From positions 274,407,426 through 274,471,425 of the forward strand of contig CP136063.1 in assembly GCA_032622095.1 (NCBI GenBank): DNA of 64,000 nucleotides, read 5' to 3'. The notes beneath the pieces were generated by a model. The model made no database searches and was not told the DNA's origin. It saw nothing but the letters and a program-made list of their open reading frames with translations. Source of the DNA: Siphonodentalium dalli. Taxonomy: Eukaryota; Mollusca; Scaphopoda; Gadilida; Siphonodentaliidae. The translations under genes were made by a program, and so were the position numbers. Shown in pieces: positions 11,640-25,845 of the stretch (positions within the stretch are counted from its first letter, which is position 1; the number at the start of each line of letters is the position of its first letter).

Positions 11640-14600
11640 ATGTGTGGGTGACCCGCCCAAAATAGACCATGGAAACACCCAGATACCCACCCATCACCCC
11701 GGCGGTACCACCCCGAGGAGATGAAAATGGGGTATGGACCATTTTCGAGAAAGGATAGGAATTCAACCGATTTGACGGCACGGGTGGATGGCTTACCCAA
11801 ATACACCATAGAAACACACGATCGCACACCCATCACCACCGTGGGTACCACCCGAGGGGTGAACATTGGGTATGGACCATTTTCGAAAACGGTAAGGATT
11901 TCAACTGATTTGACGGCGTGCGTGGGTGGCCAGCCACAAATACAAACTAGAAACACACCTACCCCAACCATCATCCCCTGGGGTACCACCCCGAGGGGGT
12001 AAAAATGGAGTATGGACAATATTCGAGAACGGTAAGGATTTCGACCGAGTTGACGTCATGGGTGGGTGGCCCGCCCAAAATACAACCTAGAAACACCCGA
12101 ACCCCACCCATCACCGGTGGGAGGGGGGGTAACACTCCAAAGGGGTGAACATTGGGTATGGACCATTTTCGAGAACGGTAAGTATTTCGACCGATTTGAC
12201 GGCATTTTGGGTGGGTGGCCCGAATCAAATACATCACAGAAAAACCACACCAAAGGATTTCGACCGATTTGACTAGATGGGAGGGTGGTCCGCCAAAACC
12301 ACACCCTCGAAACAGCCCAAAACCACCAATCACCACCGGATGTACCAGCCCGAGGGGGTGAAAATGGGGTATGGACCATTTTCGAGAATTGTAAGGATAT
12401 CGACCGATTTGACGGCATGGATCGGTGGCCCACCCAAATAGACCATAGAAACACCCCGACCATACCAATCAGCCCGGTGGTACCAGCCCGAGGGGGTGAA
12501 AATTGGGTATGGAATATTTTCGACAACGGAAAAGATTTCGACCGATTTGACGGCATGGGTCTGTGGCCAGCCCCAAATACACCCTAGAAACACACAGACC
12601 CCATCCTTCACAACGGGGGTACACCCAAGGTGATGAGCATGATTATGGTATGGAACATTTTCGAGAACGTTACGAATTTCGACCGATTTGGCGGTATGAA
12701 TGGGTGGCCTGCCACAAACACACCCTACACACACCCAACCCCCATCATCACCGTGGGAGGTAGGCTACCACCCAAGGGGTAAATATGGGGTATGGACCAT
12801 TTTTGAGAACGGTAAGGATTTCAACTGATTTGACGGCGTGGGTGGGTGGCCAGCCACAAATACACACTAGAAACACACCTACCCCAACCATCATCCCCTG
12901 TGGTACCACCCCGATGGGGTAAAAATGGAATATGGACAATTTTCGAGAACGGTAAAGATTTCAACCGATTTGAAGTCATGGGTGGGTGGCCCGCCCAAAC
13001 TGCAACCTAGAAACACCCGAACCCCACCATTACCCGATGGGGGGGGGGTAACAATCCAAGGGGGTGAACATTGGGTATGGACCATTTTCGAGAACGGTAA
13101 GTATTTCGACCAATTTGACGGCATTTTGGGTGGGTGGCCCGCATGAAATACATCACAGAAAAACCACAACAACCTGTCAGCTGGGGGGTACCACGCAAGG
13201 GGGTGAAAATACTTCACCAAATACTTCACATAGAAACACCCCGATCCCCACCTATCACCCCGGGGGTACCAACCGAGAAGGTGGAAATGGGGTATGGACC
13301 ATTTTCGCAAACGAAAAGGATTTCGACCGATTTGATGTTATGGGCGCGTGGCACACCAAATGCACAATATAAACACCCCTCGCCCCTCAACATCACTCCC
13401 GGGGGTACAACCCGATGGGGTGAAAATGGGAACGGACCATTTTCGTGAACGGTAAGGACATCGAGCCATTTGACGGTATGGGTGGGTGACTCGCCCCAAA
13501 TAAACCATAGAAACACCCGAACCCCACCCATCACCGGGGGGGGGGGTAACACTCCGATGGGTAACCATTGGGTATGGACCATTTTCGAGAACGGTACAGA
13601 TTTCGACCGATTGATGGCATTTGGGTGGGTGGCCCGACTCTATACACCATAGAAAAACCCCATCCCACCTGTCAGCTGGGGGTACCTCACAAGGGGGTGA
13701 ACATGAGGTACATGTATCGACCATTTCCGAGAAGGTACGAATTTCGACCGATTTGACTACATGGCAGGGTGGCCCACCATAACACCACCCTAGAAACACT
13801 CCGACCCCTCCACTCACCCGGAGGTACCACCCTGAGGTGTGAAAATGGGGTATGGACCATTTTCGAGAACGGTAAGGGTTTCGACCGATTTGACGGCATG
13901 GGTGGGTGGCCCGCTCCAAATACACCCTAGAAACACCCATTCCCCCATCCATCACCACGGGGGTACCACCCCGAGGGGGTGAACATGGGGTATGGACCAT
14001 TTTCGAGTACGGTAAGGATATCGACCGATTTGACGGTACGAATGGGTTGCCCTACTAACACGCCCTACAAACGTCCGACCCCCATCATCACCCACGGGAG
14101 GTATGCTACCACCCGAGGGGGTAAAACGGGGTATGGACCATTTTCGAGAACGGTAAAGATTTCAACCAATTTGACGGCATGTGTGGGTGACCCGCCCAAA
14201 ATAGACCATGGAAACACCCCGATCCCCACCATCACCCCGGTGGTACCACCCCGAGGAGATGAAAATGGGGTATGGACCATTTTCGAGAAAGGTAAGGACT
14301 TCAACCGATTTGACGGCACGGGTGGGTGGCTTACCCAAATACACCATAGAAACACACGATCGCACACCCATCACCACCGTGGGTACCACCCGAGGGGTGA
14401 ACATGGGGTATGGACCATTTTCGAGAACGGTAAGGATTTCGACCGATTTGACGGCATGTGTGGGTGACCCGCCCAAAATAGACCATGGAAACACCCCGAT
14501 CCCCACCGATCACCCCGGCGGTACCACCCCGAGGAGATGAAAATGGGGTATGGACCATTTTCGAGAAAGGATAGGACTTCAACCGATTTGACGGCACGGG

Positions 14601-16400
14601 TGGATGGCTTACACAAATACACCATAGAAACACACGATCGCACACCCATCACCACCGTGGGTACCACCCGAGGGGTGAACATTGGGTATGGACCATTTTC
14701 GAAAACGGTAAGGATTTCAACTGATTTGACGGCGTGCGTGGGTGGCCAGCCACAAATACAAACTAGAAACACACCTACCCCAACCATCATCCCCTGGGGT
14801 ACCACCCCGAGGGGGTATAAATGGAGTATGGACAATATTCGAGAACGGTAAGGATTTCGACCGAGTTGACGTCATGGGTGGGTGGCCCGCCCAAAATACA
14901 ACCTAGAAACACCCGAACCCCACCCATCACCGGTGGGAGGGCGGGGGGTAACACTTCAAAGGGGTGAACATTGGGTATGGACCATTTTCGAGAACGGTAA
15001 GTATTTCGACCGATTTGACGGCATTTTGGGTGGGTGGCCCGAATCAAATACATCACAGAAAAACCACACCAAAGGATTTCGACCGATTTGACTAGATGGG
15101 AGGGTGGTCCGCCAAAACCACACCCTCGAAACAGCCCGACACCACCAATCACCACCAGAGGTACCAGCCCGAGGGGGTGAAAATGGGGGTATGGACCATT
15201 TTCGAGAATTGTAAGGATATCGACCGATTTGACGGCATGGATCGGTGGCCCACCAAATAGACCATAGAAACACCCCGACCATACCAATCAGCCCGGTGGT
15301 ATCCGCTCGAGGGGATGAAAATTGGGTATGGAATATTTTCGACAACGGAAAAGATTTCGACCGATTTGACGGCATGGGTCTGTGGCCAGCCCCAAATACA
15401 CCCTAGAAACACCCAGACCCCATCCTTCACAACGGGGGTACACCCAAGGTGATGAGCATGATTATGGTATGGAACATTTTCGAGAACGTTACGAATTTCG
15501 ACCGATTTGGCGGTATGAATGGGTGGCCTGCCACAAACACTCCCTACACACACCCAACCCCCATCATCACCGTGGGAGGTAGGCTACCACCCAAGGGGTA
15601 AATATGGGGTATGGACCATTTTTGAGAACGGTAAGGATTTCAACTGATTTGACGGCGTGGGTGGGTGGCCAGCCACAAATACACACTAGACACACACCTA
15701 CCCCAACAATTATCCCCTGTGGTACCACCCCGAGGGGGTAAAAATGGAATATGGAAAATTGTCGAGAACGGTAAAGATTTCAACCGATTTGACGTCATGG
15801 GTGGGTGGCCCGCCCAAACTGCAACCTAGAAACACCCGAACCCCACCATTACCCGATGGGGGGGGGGGTAACAATCCAAGGGGGTGAACATTGGGTATGG
15901 ACCATTTTCGAGAACGGTAAGTATTTCGACCAATTTGACGGCATTTTGGGTGGGTGGCCCGCATGAAATACATCACAGAAAAACCACAACAACCTGTCAG
16001 CTGGGGGGTACCACGCAAGGGGGTGAAAATACTTCACCAAATACTTCATAGAAACACCCCGATCCCCACCTATCACCCCGGGGGTACCAACCGAGTAGGT
16101 GGAAATGGGGTATGGACCATTTTCGCAAACGATAAGGATTTCGACCGATTTGATGTTATGGGCGCGTGGCACACCAAATGCACAATATAAACACCCCTCG
16201 CCCCTCAACATCACTCCCGGGGGTACAACCCGATGGGGTGAAAATGGGAACGGACCATTTTAGAGAACGGTAAGAACATCGACCGATTTGACGGCATAGG
16301 TGGGTGACCCGCCCCAAATAAACCATAGAAACACCCGAACCCCACCCATCACCGGGGGGGGGGGGGGTAACACTCCGAGGGGTAAACATTGGGTATGGAC
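11640..16400. repeat. Higher-order repeat of ~2.82 kb within the satellite
   Basis: Unit variants near 11721, 12066, 12563, 13134 and 13338 recur 2816-2820 bp downstream (14537, 14882, 15382, 15954, 16156) in the same order. The similarity ends near 16.4 kb. This marks a duplication of about 20 units. The block overlaps the ~4.1-kb higher-order pair, so duplications were successive. Confidence 0.8.
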
Positions 16401-19400
16401 CATTTTCGAGAACGGTACGGATTTCGACCGATTGGTGGCATTTGGGTGGGTGGCCCGCCTCTATACTCCATAGAAAAACCCATACCCCATCCATCACCAC
16501 GGGGGTACCACCCCGAGGGGGTGAACATGGGGTATGGACCATTTTCGAGAACGGTAAGGATTTCGACCGATTTGACGGTATGGATGGGTTGCCCGCCAAA
16601 AACACGCTCTACAAACGTCCCGACGCCCATCATCACCAATGGGAGGTAGGCTACCACCCGAGGGGGGTAAAATGGGGTATGGACCATTTTCGAGAACGGT
16701 AAATATTTCAACCAGTTTGACGGCATGTGTGGGTGACCCGCCCAAAATATACCCTGGAAACACCCCGACCCCCATCCATCACCCCGGCGGTACCACCCCG
16801 ATGAGATGAAAATGGGATATGGACCATTTTCGAGAAAGGTAAGGACATTAACCGATTTGACGGCACGAGTGGATGGCTTACCCAAATACACCATAGAAAC
16901 ACACGTTCGCACACCCATCACCACCGTGGGTACCACCCGAGGGGTGAACATGGGGTATGGACCATTTTCGAGAACGGTAAGGATTTCAACTGATTTTACG
17001 GCGTGGGTGGGTGGCCATCCACAAATACAAACTAGAAACACACCTAACCCAACCATCATCCCCTGGGGTACCACCCCGAGGGGGTAAAAATGGAGTATGG
17101 ACAATATTCGAGGTCGGTAAGGATTTCAACCGATTTGACGTTATGGGCGGGTGACACACCCCAATACACAATAGAAACACTCCACAACCGGTGAGTACCA
17201 CCCGAGGGGTGAAAATGGGGTATGGATCATTTTCGAGAACGGTAAGAATTTCGACCGATTTGACGTCATGGGTGTGTGGCCCGCCCAAAATACAACCTAG
17301 AAACACCAGAACCCCACCCATCACCCGGGGGAGGGGTGGTAACACTCCAAAGGGGTGAACATTGGGTATGGACCATTTTCGAGAACGGTAAGTATTTCGA
17401 CCGATTTGACGGCATTTTGGGTGGGTGGCCCGAATCAAATACATCACAGAAAAACCACACCAAAGGATTTCGACCGATTTGACTAGATGGGAGGGTGGCC
17501 CGCCAAAACCACACCCTCGAAACACCCCGACACCACCAATAACCACCGGAGGTACCAGCCCGAGGGGGTGAAAATGGGGTATGGACCATTTTCGAGAATT
17601 GTAAGGATTTCGACCGATTTGACGGCATGGATCGGTGGCCACCCCGAGATGAAAATGGGGTACGGACCATTTTCGAGAAAGGTAAGGACATCAACCGATT
17701 CGATGGCATGGGTGGGTGGCCCACCCCAAATAGACCATAGAAACAGCCCGACCCCACCAATCAGCCCGGAGATACCAGCCCGATGGGGTGAAAATGGGGT
17801 ATGGCACATTTTCGAGAATGGTAAGAATTTCGACCGATTTGACGGCATGGGTCGGTGGCCAGCCACAAATACACCATAGGAAACGCCCGACCCCACCAAT
17901 CACCCCGGTGGTACCCGCCCGAGGGGGTGAAAATTGGGTATGGACCATTTTCGCAAACGGTAAGGATTTCGCCCGATTTGATGTTATGGGCGCGTGGCAC
18001 ACCCATATACACAATATAAACACCACTCGCCCTCAAAGTCACTCCCGGGGGTACAACCCGATGGGGTGAAAATGGGAACGGACCATTTTCGTGAACGGTA
18101 AGGACATCGAGCCATTTGACGGTATGGGTGGGTGACTCGCCCCAAATAAACCATAGAAACACCCGAACCCCACCCATCACCGGGGGGGGGGGGTAACACT
18201 CCGAGGGGTAACCATTGGGTATGGACCATTTTCGAGAACGGTACAGATTTCGACCGATTGATGGCATTTGGGTGGGTGGCCCGACTCTATACACCATAGA
18301 AAACCCCATCCCACCTGTCAGCTGGGGGTACCTCCCAAGGGGGTGAACATGAGGTACATGTATCGACCATTTCCGAGAAGGTAAGAATTTCGACCGATTT
18401 GACTACATGGCAGGGTGGCCCACCATAACACCACCCTAGAAACACTCCGACCCCTCCACTCACCCGGAGGTACCACCCTGATGTGTGAAAATGGGGTATG
18501 GACCATTTTCGAGAACGGTAAGGGTTTCGACCGATTTGACGGAATGGGTGGGTGGCCCGCTCCAAATACACCCTAGAAACACCCATTCCCCCATCCATCA
18601 CCACGGGGGTACCACCCCGAGGGGGTGAACATGGGGTATGGACCATTTTCGAGTACGGTAAGGATATCGACCGATTTGACGGTATGAATGGGTTGCCCTA
18701 CTAACACGCCCTACAAACGTCCGACCCCCATCATCACCCACGGGAGGTATGCTACCACCCGAGGGGGTAAAATGGGGTATGGACCATTTTCGAGAACGGT
18801 AAAGATTTCAACCAATTTGACGGCATGTGTGGGTGACCCGCCCAAAATAGACCATGGAAACACCCCGATCCCCACCATCACCCCGGTGGTACCACCCCGA
18901 GGAGATGAAAATGGGGTATGGACCATTTTCGAGAAAGGTAAGGACTTCAACCGATTTGACGGCACGGGTGGGTGGCTTACCCAAATACACCATAGAAACA
19001 CACGATCGCACACCCATCACCACCGTGGGTACCACCCGAGGGGTGAACATGGGGTATGGACCATTTTCGAGAACGGTAAGGATTTCAACTGATTTTACGG
19101 CGTGGGTGGGTGGCCATCCACAAATACAAACTAGAAACACACCTAACCCAACCATCATCCCCTGGGGTACCACCCCGATGGGGTAAAAATGGAGTATGGA
19201 CAATATTCGAGGTCGGTAAGGATTTCAACCGATTTGACGTTATGGGCGGGTGACACACCCCAATACACAATAGAAACACTCCACAACCGGTGAGTACCAC
19301 CCGAGGGGCGAAAATGGGGTATGGATCATTTTCGAGAACGGTAAGGATTTCAACCGATTTGACGTTATGGGCGGTTGGCACACCCCAAATACACAATAGA

Positions 19401-22400
19401 AACACCCCACAACCGGGGATTACCACCCGAGGGGTGAAAATGGGGTTTGGACCATTTTCGTGAACGGTAAGGATTTCGACCGATTTGACGTCATGGGTGG
19501 GTGGCCCGCCCAAAATACAACCTAGAAACACCCGAATCTCACCATCACCCGGGGGGGGGGGGGGTAACACTCCAAGGGAGTGAACATTGGGTATGGACCA
19601 TTTTCGAGAACGGTAAGTATTTCGACCAATTTGACGGCATTTCGGGTGGGTGGCTTGCATGAAATACATCACAGAAAAACCACACCAACCTGTCAGCCAG
19701 GGGGTACCACGCAAGGGGGTGAAAATGAGGTATCGACCATTTTCGAAAAGGAAAGGATTTCGACCGATTTAACTAGATGGGAGGGTAGCCCGCCAAAACC
19801 ACACCCTCGAAACACCCCGACACCACCAATCGCCACCGGAGGTACCACCCCGAGGGGGTAAAAATGGAATATGGAAAATTGTCGAGAACGGTAAAGATTT
19901 CAACCGATTTGACGTCATGGGTGGGTGGCCCGCCCAAACTGCAACCTAGAAACACCCGAACCCCACCATTACCCGATGGGGGGGGGGGTAACAATCCAAG
20001 GGGGTGAACATTGGGTATGGACCATTTTCGAGAACGGTAAGTATTTCGACCAATTTGACGGCATTTTGGGTGGGTGGCCCGCATGAAATACATCACAGAA
20101 AAACCACAACAACCTGTCAGCTGGGGGGTACCACGCAAGGGGGTGAAAATACTTCACCAAATACTTCATAGAAACACCCCGATCCCCACCTATCACCCCG
20201 GGGGTACCAACCGAGTAGGTGGAAATGGGGTATGGACCATTTTCGCAAACGATAAGGATTTCGACCGATTTGATGTTATGGGCGCGTGGCACACCAAATG
20301 CACAATATAAACACCCCTCGCCCCTCAACATCACTCCCGGGGGTACAACCCGATGGGGTGAAAATGGGAACGGACCATTTTAGAGAACGGTAAGAACATC
20401 GACCGATTTGACGGCATAGGTGGGTGACCCGCCCCAAATAAACCATAGAAACACCCGAACCCCACCCATCACCGGGGGGGGGGGGGTAACACTCCGAGGG
20501 GTAAACATTGGGTATGGACCATTTTCGAGAACGGTACGGATTTCGACCGATTGATGGCATTTGGGTGGGTGGCCCGCCTCTATACTCCATAGAAAAACCC
20601 ATACCCCATCCATCACCACGGGGGTACCACCCCGAGGGGGTGAACATGGGGTATGGACCATTTTCGAGAACGGTAAGGATTTCGACCGATTTGACGGTAT
20701 GGATGGGTTGCCCGCCAAAAACACGCTCTACAAACGTCCCGACGCCCATCATCACCAATGGGAGGTAGGCTACCACCCGAGGGGGGTAAAATGGGGTATG
20801 GACCATTTTCGAGAACGGTAAATATTTCAACCAGTTTGACGGCATGTGTGGGTGACCCGCCCAAAATATACCCTGGAAACACCCCGACCCCCACCCATCA
20901 CCCCGGCGGTACCACCCCGATGAGATGAAAATGGGATATGGACCATTTTCGAGAAAGGTAAGGACATTAACCGATTTGACGGCACGAGTGGATGGCTTAC
21001 CCAAATACACCATAGAAACACACGTTCGCACACCCATCACCACCGTGGGTACCACCCGAGGGGTGAACATGGGGTATGGACCATTTTCGAGAACGGTAAG
21101 GATTTCAACTGATTTTACGGCGTGGGTGGGTGGCCATCCACAAATACAAACTAGAAACACACCTAACCCAACCATCATCCCCTGGGGTACCACCCCGAGG
21201 GGGTAAAAATGGAGTATGGACAATATTCGAGGTCGGTAAGGATTTCAACCGATTTGACGTTATGGGCGGGTGACACACCCCAATACACAATAGAAACACT
21301 CCACAACCGGTGAGTACCACCCGAGGGGTGAAAATGGGGTATGGATCATTTTCGAGAACGGTAAGAATTTCGACCGATTTGACGTCATGGGTGTGTGGCC
21401 CGCCCAAAATACAACCTAGAAACACCAGAACCCCACCCATCACCCGGGGGGGGGGGGGTGGTAACACTCCAAAGGGGTGAACATTGGGTATGGACCATTT
21501 TCGAGAACGGTAAGTATTTCGACCGATTTGACGGCATTTTGGGTGGGTGGCCCGAATCAAATACATCACAGAAAAACCACACCAAAGGATTTCGACCGAT
21601 TTGACTAGATGGGAGGGTGGCCCGCCAAAACCACACCCTCGAAACACTCCGACACCACCAATAACCACCGGAGGTACCAGCCCGAGGGGGTGAAAATGGG
21701 GTATGGACCATTGTCGAGAATTGTAAGGATTTCGACCGATTTGACGGCATGGATCGGTGGCCACCCCGAGATGAAAATGGGGTACGGACCATTTTCGAGA
21801 AAGGTAAGGACATCAACCGATTTGATGGCATGGGTGGGTGGCCCACCCCAAATAGACCATAGAAACAGCCCGACCCCACCAATCAGCCCGGAGATACCAG
21901 CCCGATGGGGTGAAAATGGGGTATGGCACATTTTCGAGAATGGTAAGAATTTCGACCGATTTGACGGCATGGGTCGGTGGCCAGCCACAAATACACCATA
22001 GGAAACGCCCGACCCCACCAATCACCCCGGTGGTACCCGCCCGAGGGGGTGAAAATTGGGTATGGACCATTTTCGCAAACGGTAAGGATTTCGACCGATT
22101 TGATGTTATGGGCGCGTGGCACACCCATATACACAATATAAACACCACTCGCCCTCAAAATCACTCCCGGGGGTACAACCCGATGGGGTGAAAATGGGAA
22201 CGGACCATTTTCGTGAACGGTAAGGACATCGAGCCATTTGACGGTATGGGTGGGTGACTCGCCCCAAATAAACCATAGAAACACCCGAACCCCACCCATC
22301 ACCGGGGGGGGGGTAACACTCCGAGGGTAACCATTGGGTATGGACCATTTTCGAGAACGGTACAGATTTCGACCGATTGATGGCATTTGGGTGGGTGGCC

Positions 22401-23922
22401 CGACTCTATACACCATAGAAAACCCCATCCCACCTGTCAGCTGGGGGTACCTCCCAAGGGGGTGAACATGAGGTACATGTATCGACCATTTCCGAGAAGG
22501 TATGGCCCACCATAACACCACCCTAGAAACACTCCGACCCCTCCACTCACCCGGAGGTACCACCCTGATGTGTGAAAATGGGGTATGGACCATTTTCGAG
22601 AACGGTAAGGGTTTCGACCGATTTGACGGAATGGGTGGGTGGCCCGCTCCAAATACACCCTAGAAACACCCATTCCCCCATCCATCACCACGGGGGTACC
22701 ACCCCGAGGGGGTGAACATGGGGTATGGACCATTTTCGAGTACGGTAAGGATATCGACCGATTTGACGGTATGAATGGGTTGCCCTACTAACACGCCCTA
22801 CAAACGTCCGACCCCCATCATCACCCACGGGAGGTATGCTACCACCCGAGGGGGTAAAATGGGGTATGGACCATTTTCGAGAACGGTAAAGATTTCAACC
22901 AATTTGACGGCATGTGTGGGTGACCCGCCCAAAATAGACCATGGAAACACCCCGATCCCCACCATCACCCCGGTGGTACCACCCCGAGGAGATGAAAATG
23001 GGGTATGGACCATTTTCGAGAAAGGTAAGGACTTCAACCGATTTGACGGCACGGGTGGGTGGCTTACCCAAATACACCATAGAAACACACGATCGCACAC
23101 CCATCACCACCGTGGGTACCACCCGAGGGGTGAACATGGGGTATGGACCATTTTCGAGAACGGTAAGGATTTCAACTGATTTTACGGCGTGGGTGGGTGG
23201 CCATCCACAAATACAAACTAGAAACACACCTAACCCAACCATCATCCCCTGGGGTACCACCCCGAGGGGGTAAAAATGGAGTATGGACAATATTCGAGGT
23301 CGGTAAGGATTTCAACCGATTTGACGTTATGGGCGGGTGACACACCCCAATACACAATAGAAACACTCCACAACCGGTGAGTACCACCCGAGGGGCGAAA
23401 ATGGGGTATGGATCATTTTCGAGAACGGTAAGGATTTCAACCGATTTGACGTTATGGGCGGTTGGCACACCCCAAATACACAATAGAAACACCCCACAAC
23501 CGGGGATTACCACCCGAGGGGTGAAAATGGGGTTTGGACCATTTTCGTGAACGGTAAGGATTTCGACCGATTTGACGTCATGGGTGGGTGGCCCGCCCAA
23601 AATACAACCTAGAAACACACGAATCTCACCATCACCCGGGGGGGGGGGGTAACACTCCAAGGGGTGAACATTGGGTATGGACCATTTTCGAGAACGGTAA
23701 GTATTTCGACCAATTTGACGGCATTTCGGGTGGGTGGCTTGCATGAAATACATCACAGAAAAACCACACCAACCTGTCAGCCAGGGGGTACCACGTAAGG
23801 GGGTGAAAATGAGGTATCGACCATTTTCGAAAAGGAAAGGATTTCGACCGATTTAACTAGATGGGAGGGTAGCCCGCCAAAACCACACCCTCGAAACACC
23901 CCGACACCACCAATCGCCACCG
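15722..23922. repeat. Higher-order repeat of ~4.1 kb, two tandem copies
   Basis: Copy 1 is about 15722-19840 and copy 2 about 19841-23922. Unit variants at 15954, 16806, 17487 and 18688 recur at 20074, 20925, 21609 and 22775, an offset of 4119-4122 falling to 4087. The offset drops because copy 2 lost about 35 bp inside one unit near 22500. The copies are almost identical, so this is the youngest expansion in the array, spanning about 30 basic units. Confidence 0.85.
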
Positions 23923-25845
23923 GAGGTACCAGCCCGAGGGGGTAAAAATGGGGTATGGACCATTTTCGAGAATTGTAAGGATTTCGACCGATTTGACGGC
24001 ATGGATCGGTGGCCACCCCGAGATGAAAATGGGGTATGGACCATTTTCGAGAAAGCTAAGGACTTCAACCGATTTGATGGCATGGGTGTGTGGCCCACCC
24101 CAAATACATCATAGAAACACCCCGACCCCACCAATCATCCCGGATGTACCAGCCCGATGGGGTGAAAATGGGGTACTGAACATTTTCGAGACGGTAAGGA
24201 TTTCGACCGATTTGACGGCATGGGTCGGTGGCCAGCCACAAATACACGATAGGAAACCCCCGACCCCACCAATCACCCCGGTGGTTCCCGTCCGAGGGGG
24301 GGGGGGGGTGAAAATGGGTTATGGAATATTTTCGATAACGGAAAAGATTTCGACCGATTTTACGGCATGGGTCGGTGACCCGCCCCAAATACACCCTAGA
24401 AGCACCCAGACCCCCATCGTTCACCACGGGGGTACACCCCAAGGTGATGAGCATGTGGTATGGACCATTTTACGTTACGGATTTCGACCGATTTGGCGGT
24501 ATGAGTGGGTGGCCTGCCACAAACACACCCTACACACACCCAACCCTCATCATCACCCGTGGGAGGTAGGCTACCACCCAAGGGGGTAAATATGGGGTAT
24601 GGACCATTTTTGAGAACGGTAAGGATTTCAACTGATTTGACGGCGTGGGTGGGTGGCCAGCCACAAATACACACGAGAAACACACCTACCCCAACCATCA
24701 TCCCCTGGGGTACCACCCCGAGGGGGTAAAAATGGAGTATGGAAATATTCGAGAACCGTAAGTATTTCAACCGATTTGACGTTATGGGCGGGTGGCACAC
24801 CCCAAATACACAATAGAAACACCCCACAACCGGGGGTACCACCCGATGGGTGAAAATGGGGTATGGACCATTTTCGAGAACGGTAAGGATTTCGACCGAT
24901 TTGTCGTCATGGGTGGGTGGCCCGCCCAAAATACAAACTAGAAACACCGGAACTCCACCCATCACCCGGGGGGGGGGGTAACAATCCAAGGGGGTGAACA
25001 TTGGGTATGGACCATTTTCGAGAACGGTAAGTATTTCGACCAATTTGACGGCAATTCGGGTGGGTGGCCTGTATGAAATACATCACAGAAAAACCACACC
25101 AACCTGTCAGCTGGGGGTACCACGCAAGGGGGTGAAAATGAGGTATCGACCATTTTCGAAAAGGAAAGGATTTCGACCGATTTGACTAGATGGGAGGGTG
25201 GCCCGCCAAAACCACACCCTCGAAACACCCCGACACCACCAATCACAACCGGAGGTACCAGCCCGAGGGGGTAAAAATTTGGTATGGACCATTTTCGAGA
25301 ATTGTAAGGATTTCGACCGATTTGACGGCATGGATCGGTGGCCACCCCGAGATGAAAATGGGGTATGGACCATTTTCGAGAAAGCTAAGGACTTCAACCG
25401 ATTTGATGGCATGGGTGGGTGACCCACCCCAAATACACCACAGAAACACCTCGACCCCACCAATCAGCCCGGAGGTACCAGCCCGAGGGTGTGAAAATGG
25501 GGTATGAAACATTTTAGAAAACGGTAAGGATTTCAACCGATTTGACGGCATGGGTCGGTGGCCAGCCACAAATACACCATAGAAAACCCCCGACCCCACC
25601 AATCACCCCGGTGGTACCCGCCCCAGGGGGGTGAAAATGGGATATGGAATATTTTCCACAAGGGAAAAGATTTCGACGGATTTGACAGCATGGGTCGGTG
25701 ACCCGCCCCAAATACACCATAGAAACACCCAGACCCCATCCTTCACCACGGTGTCCCGCCCCAAATACACCCAATAAATACCCCGATCCCCACCCATCAC
25801 CACGGGAGTACCACCTGCGGGGGTGAAAATGTGGTATGGACCAGA

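Larger units (their letters stand above)
10267..25843. repeat. Large satellite array, ~138-bp unit, ~112 copies
   Basis: The unit is anchored by GGGGTATGGACCATTTTCGA, spaced at 138-143 bp (for example 14267, 14405 and 14545). Each unit runs through a CGACCGATTTGACGGCATGG block, a GGGTGGGTGGCCCGCCC block, AAATACACCATAGAAACACC, then a C-rich/G-rich GGTACCACCCCGAGGGGGTG block. Adjacent units are diverged, whereas distant blocks are near identical, so growth was by multi-unit duplication. Long open frames on both strands (up to 315 codons) are a by-product of a 46-codon repeat length with few stops. I do not regard them as genes. Confidence 0.95.

Noticed and set aside
10267-25843. CENP-B-box-like motif in the satellite
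   Set aside because: TTTTCGAGAACGG and TTTCGACCGATTTGACGG share the TTCG start but lack the required A and CGGG spacing of the box, so I do not claim a centromere motif.
11000-25843. CRISPR-like array
   Set aside because: Repeats are directly contiguous without unique spacers, and the sequence is clearly metazoan.
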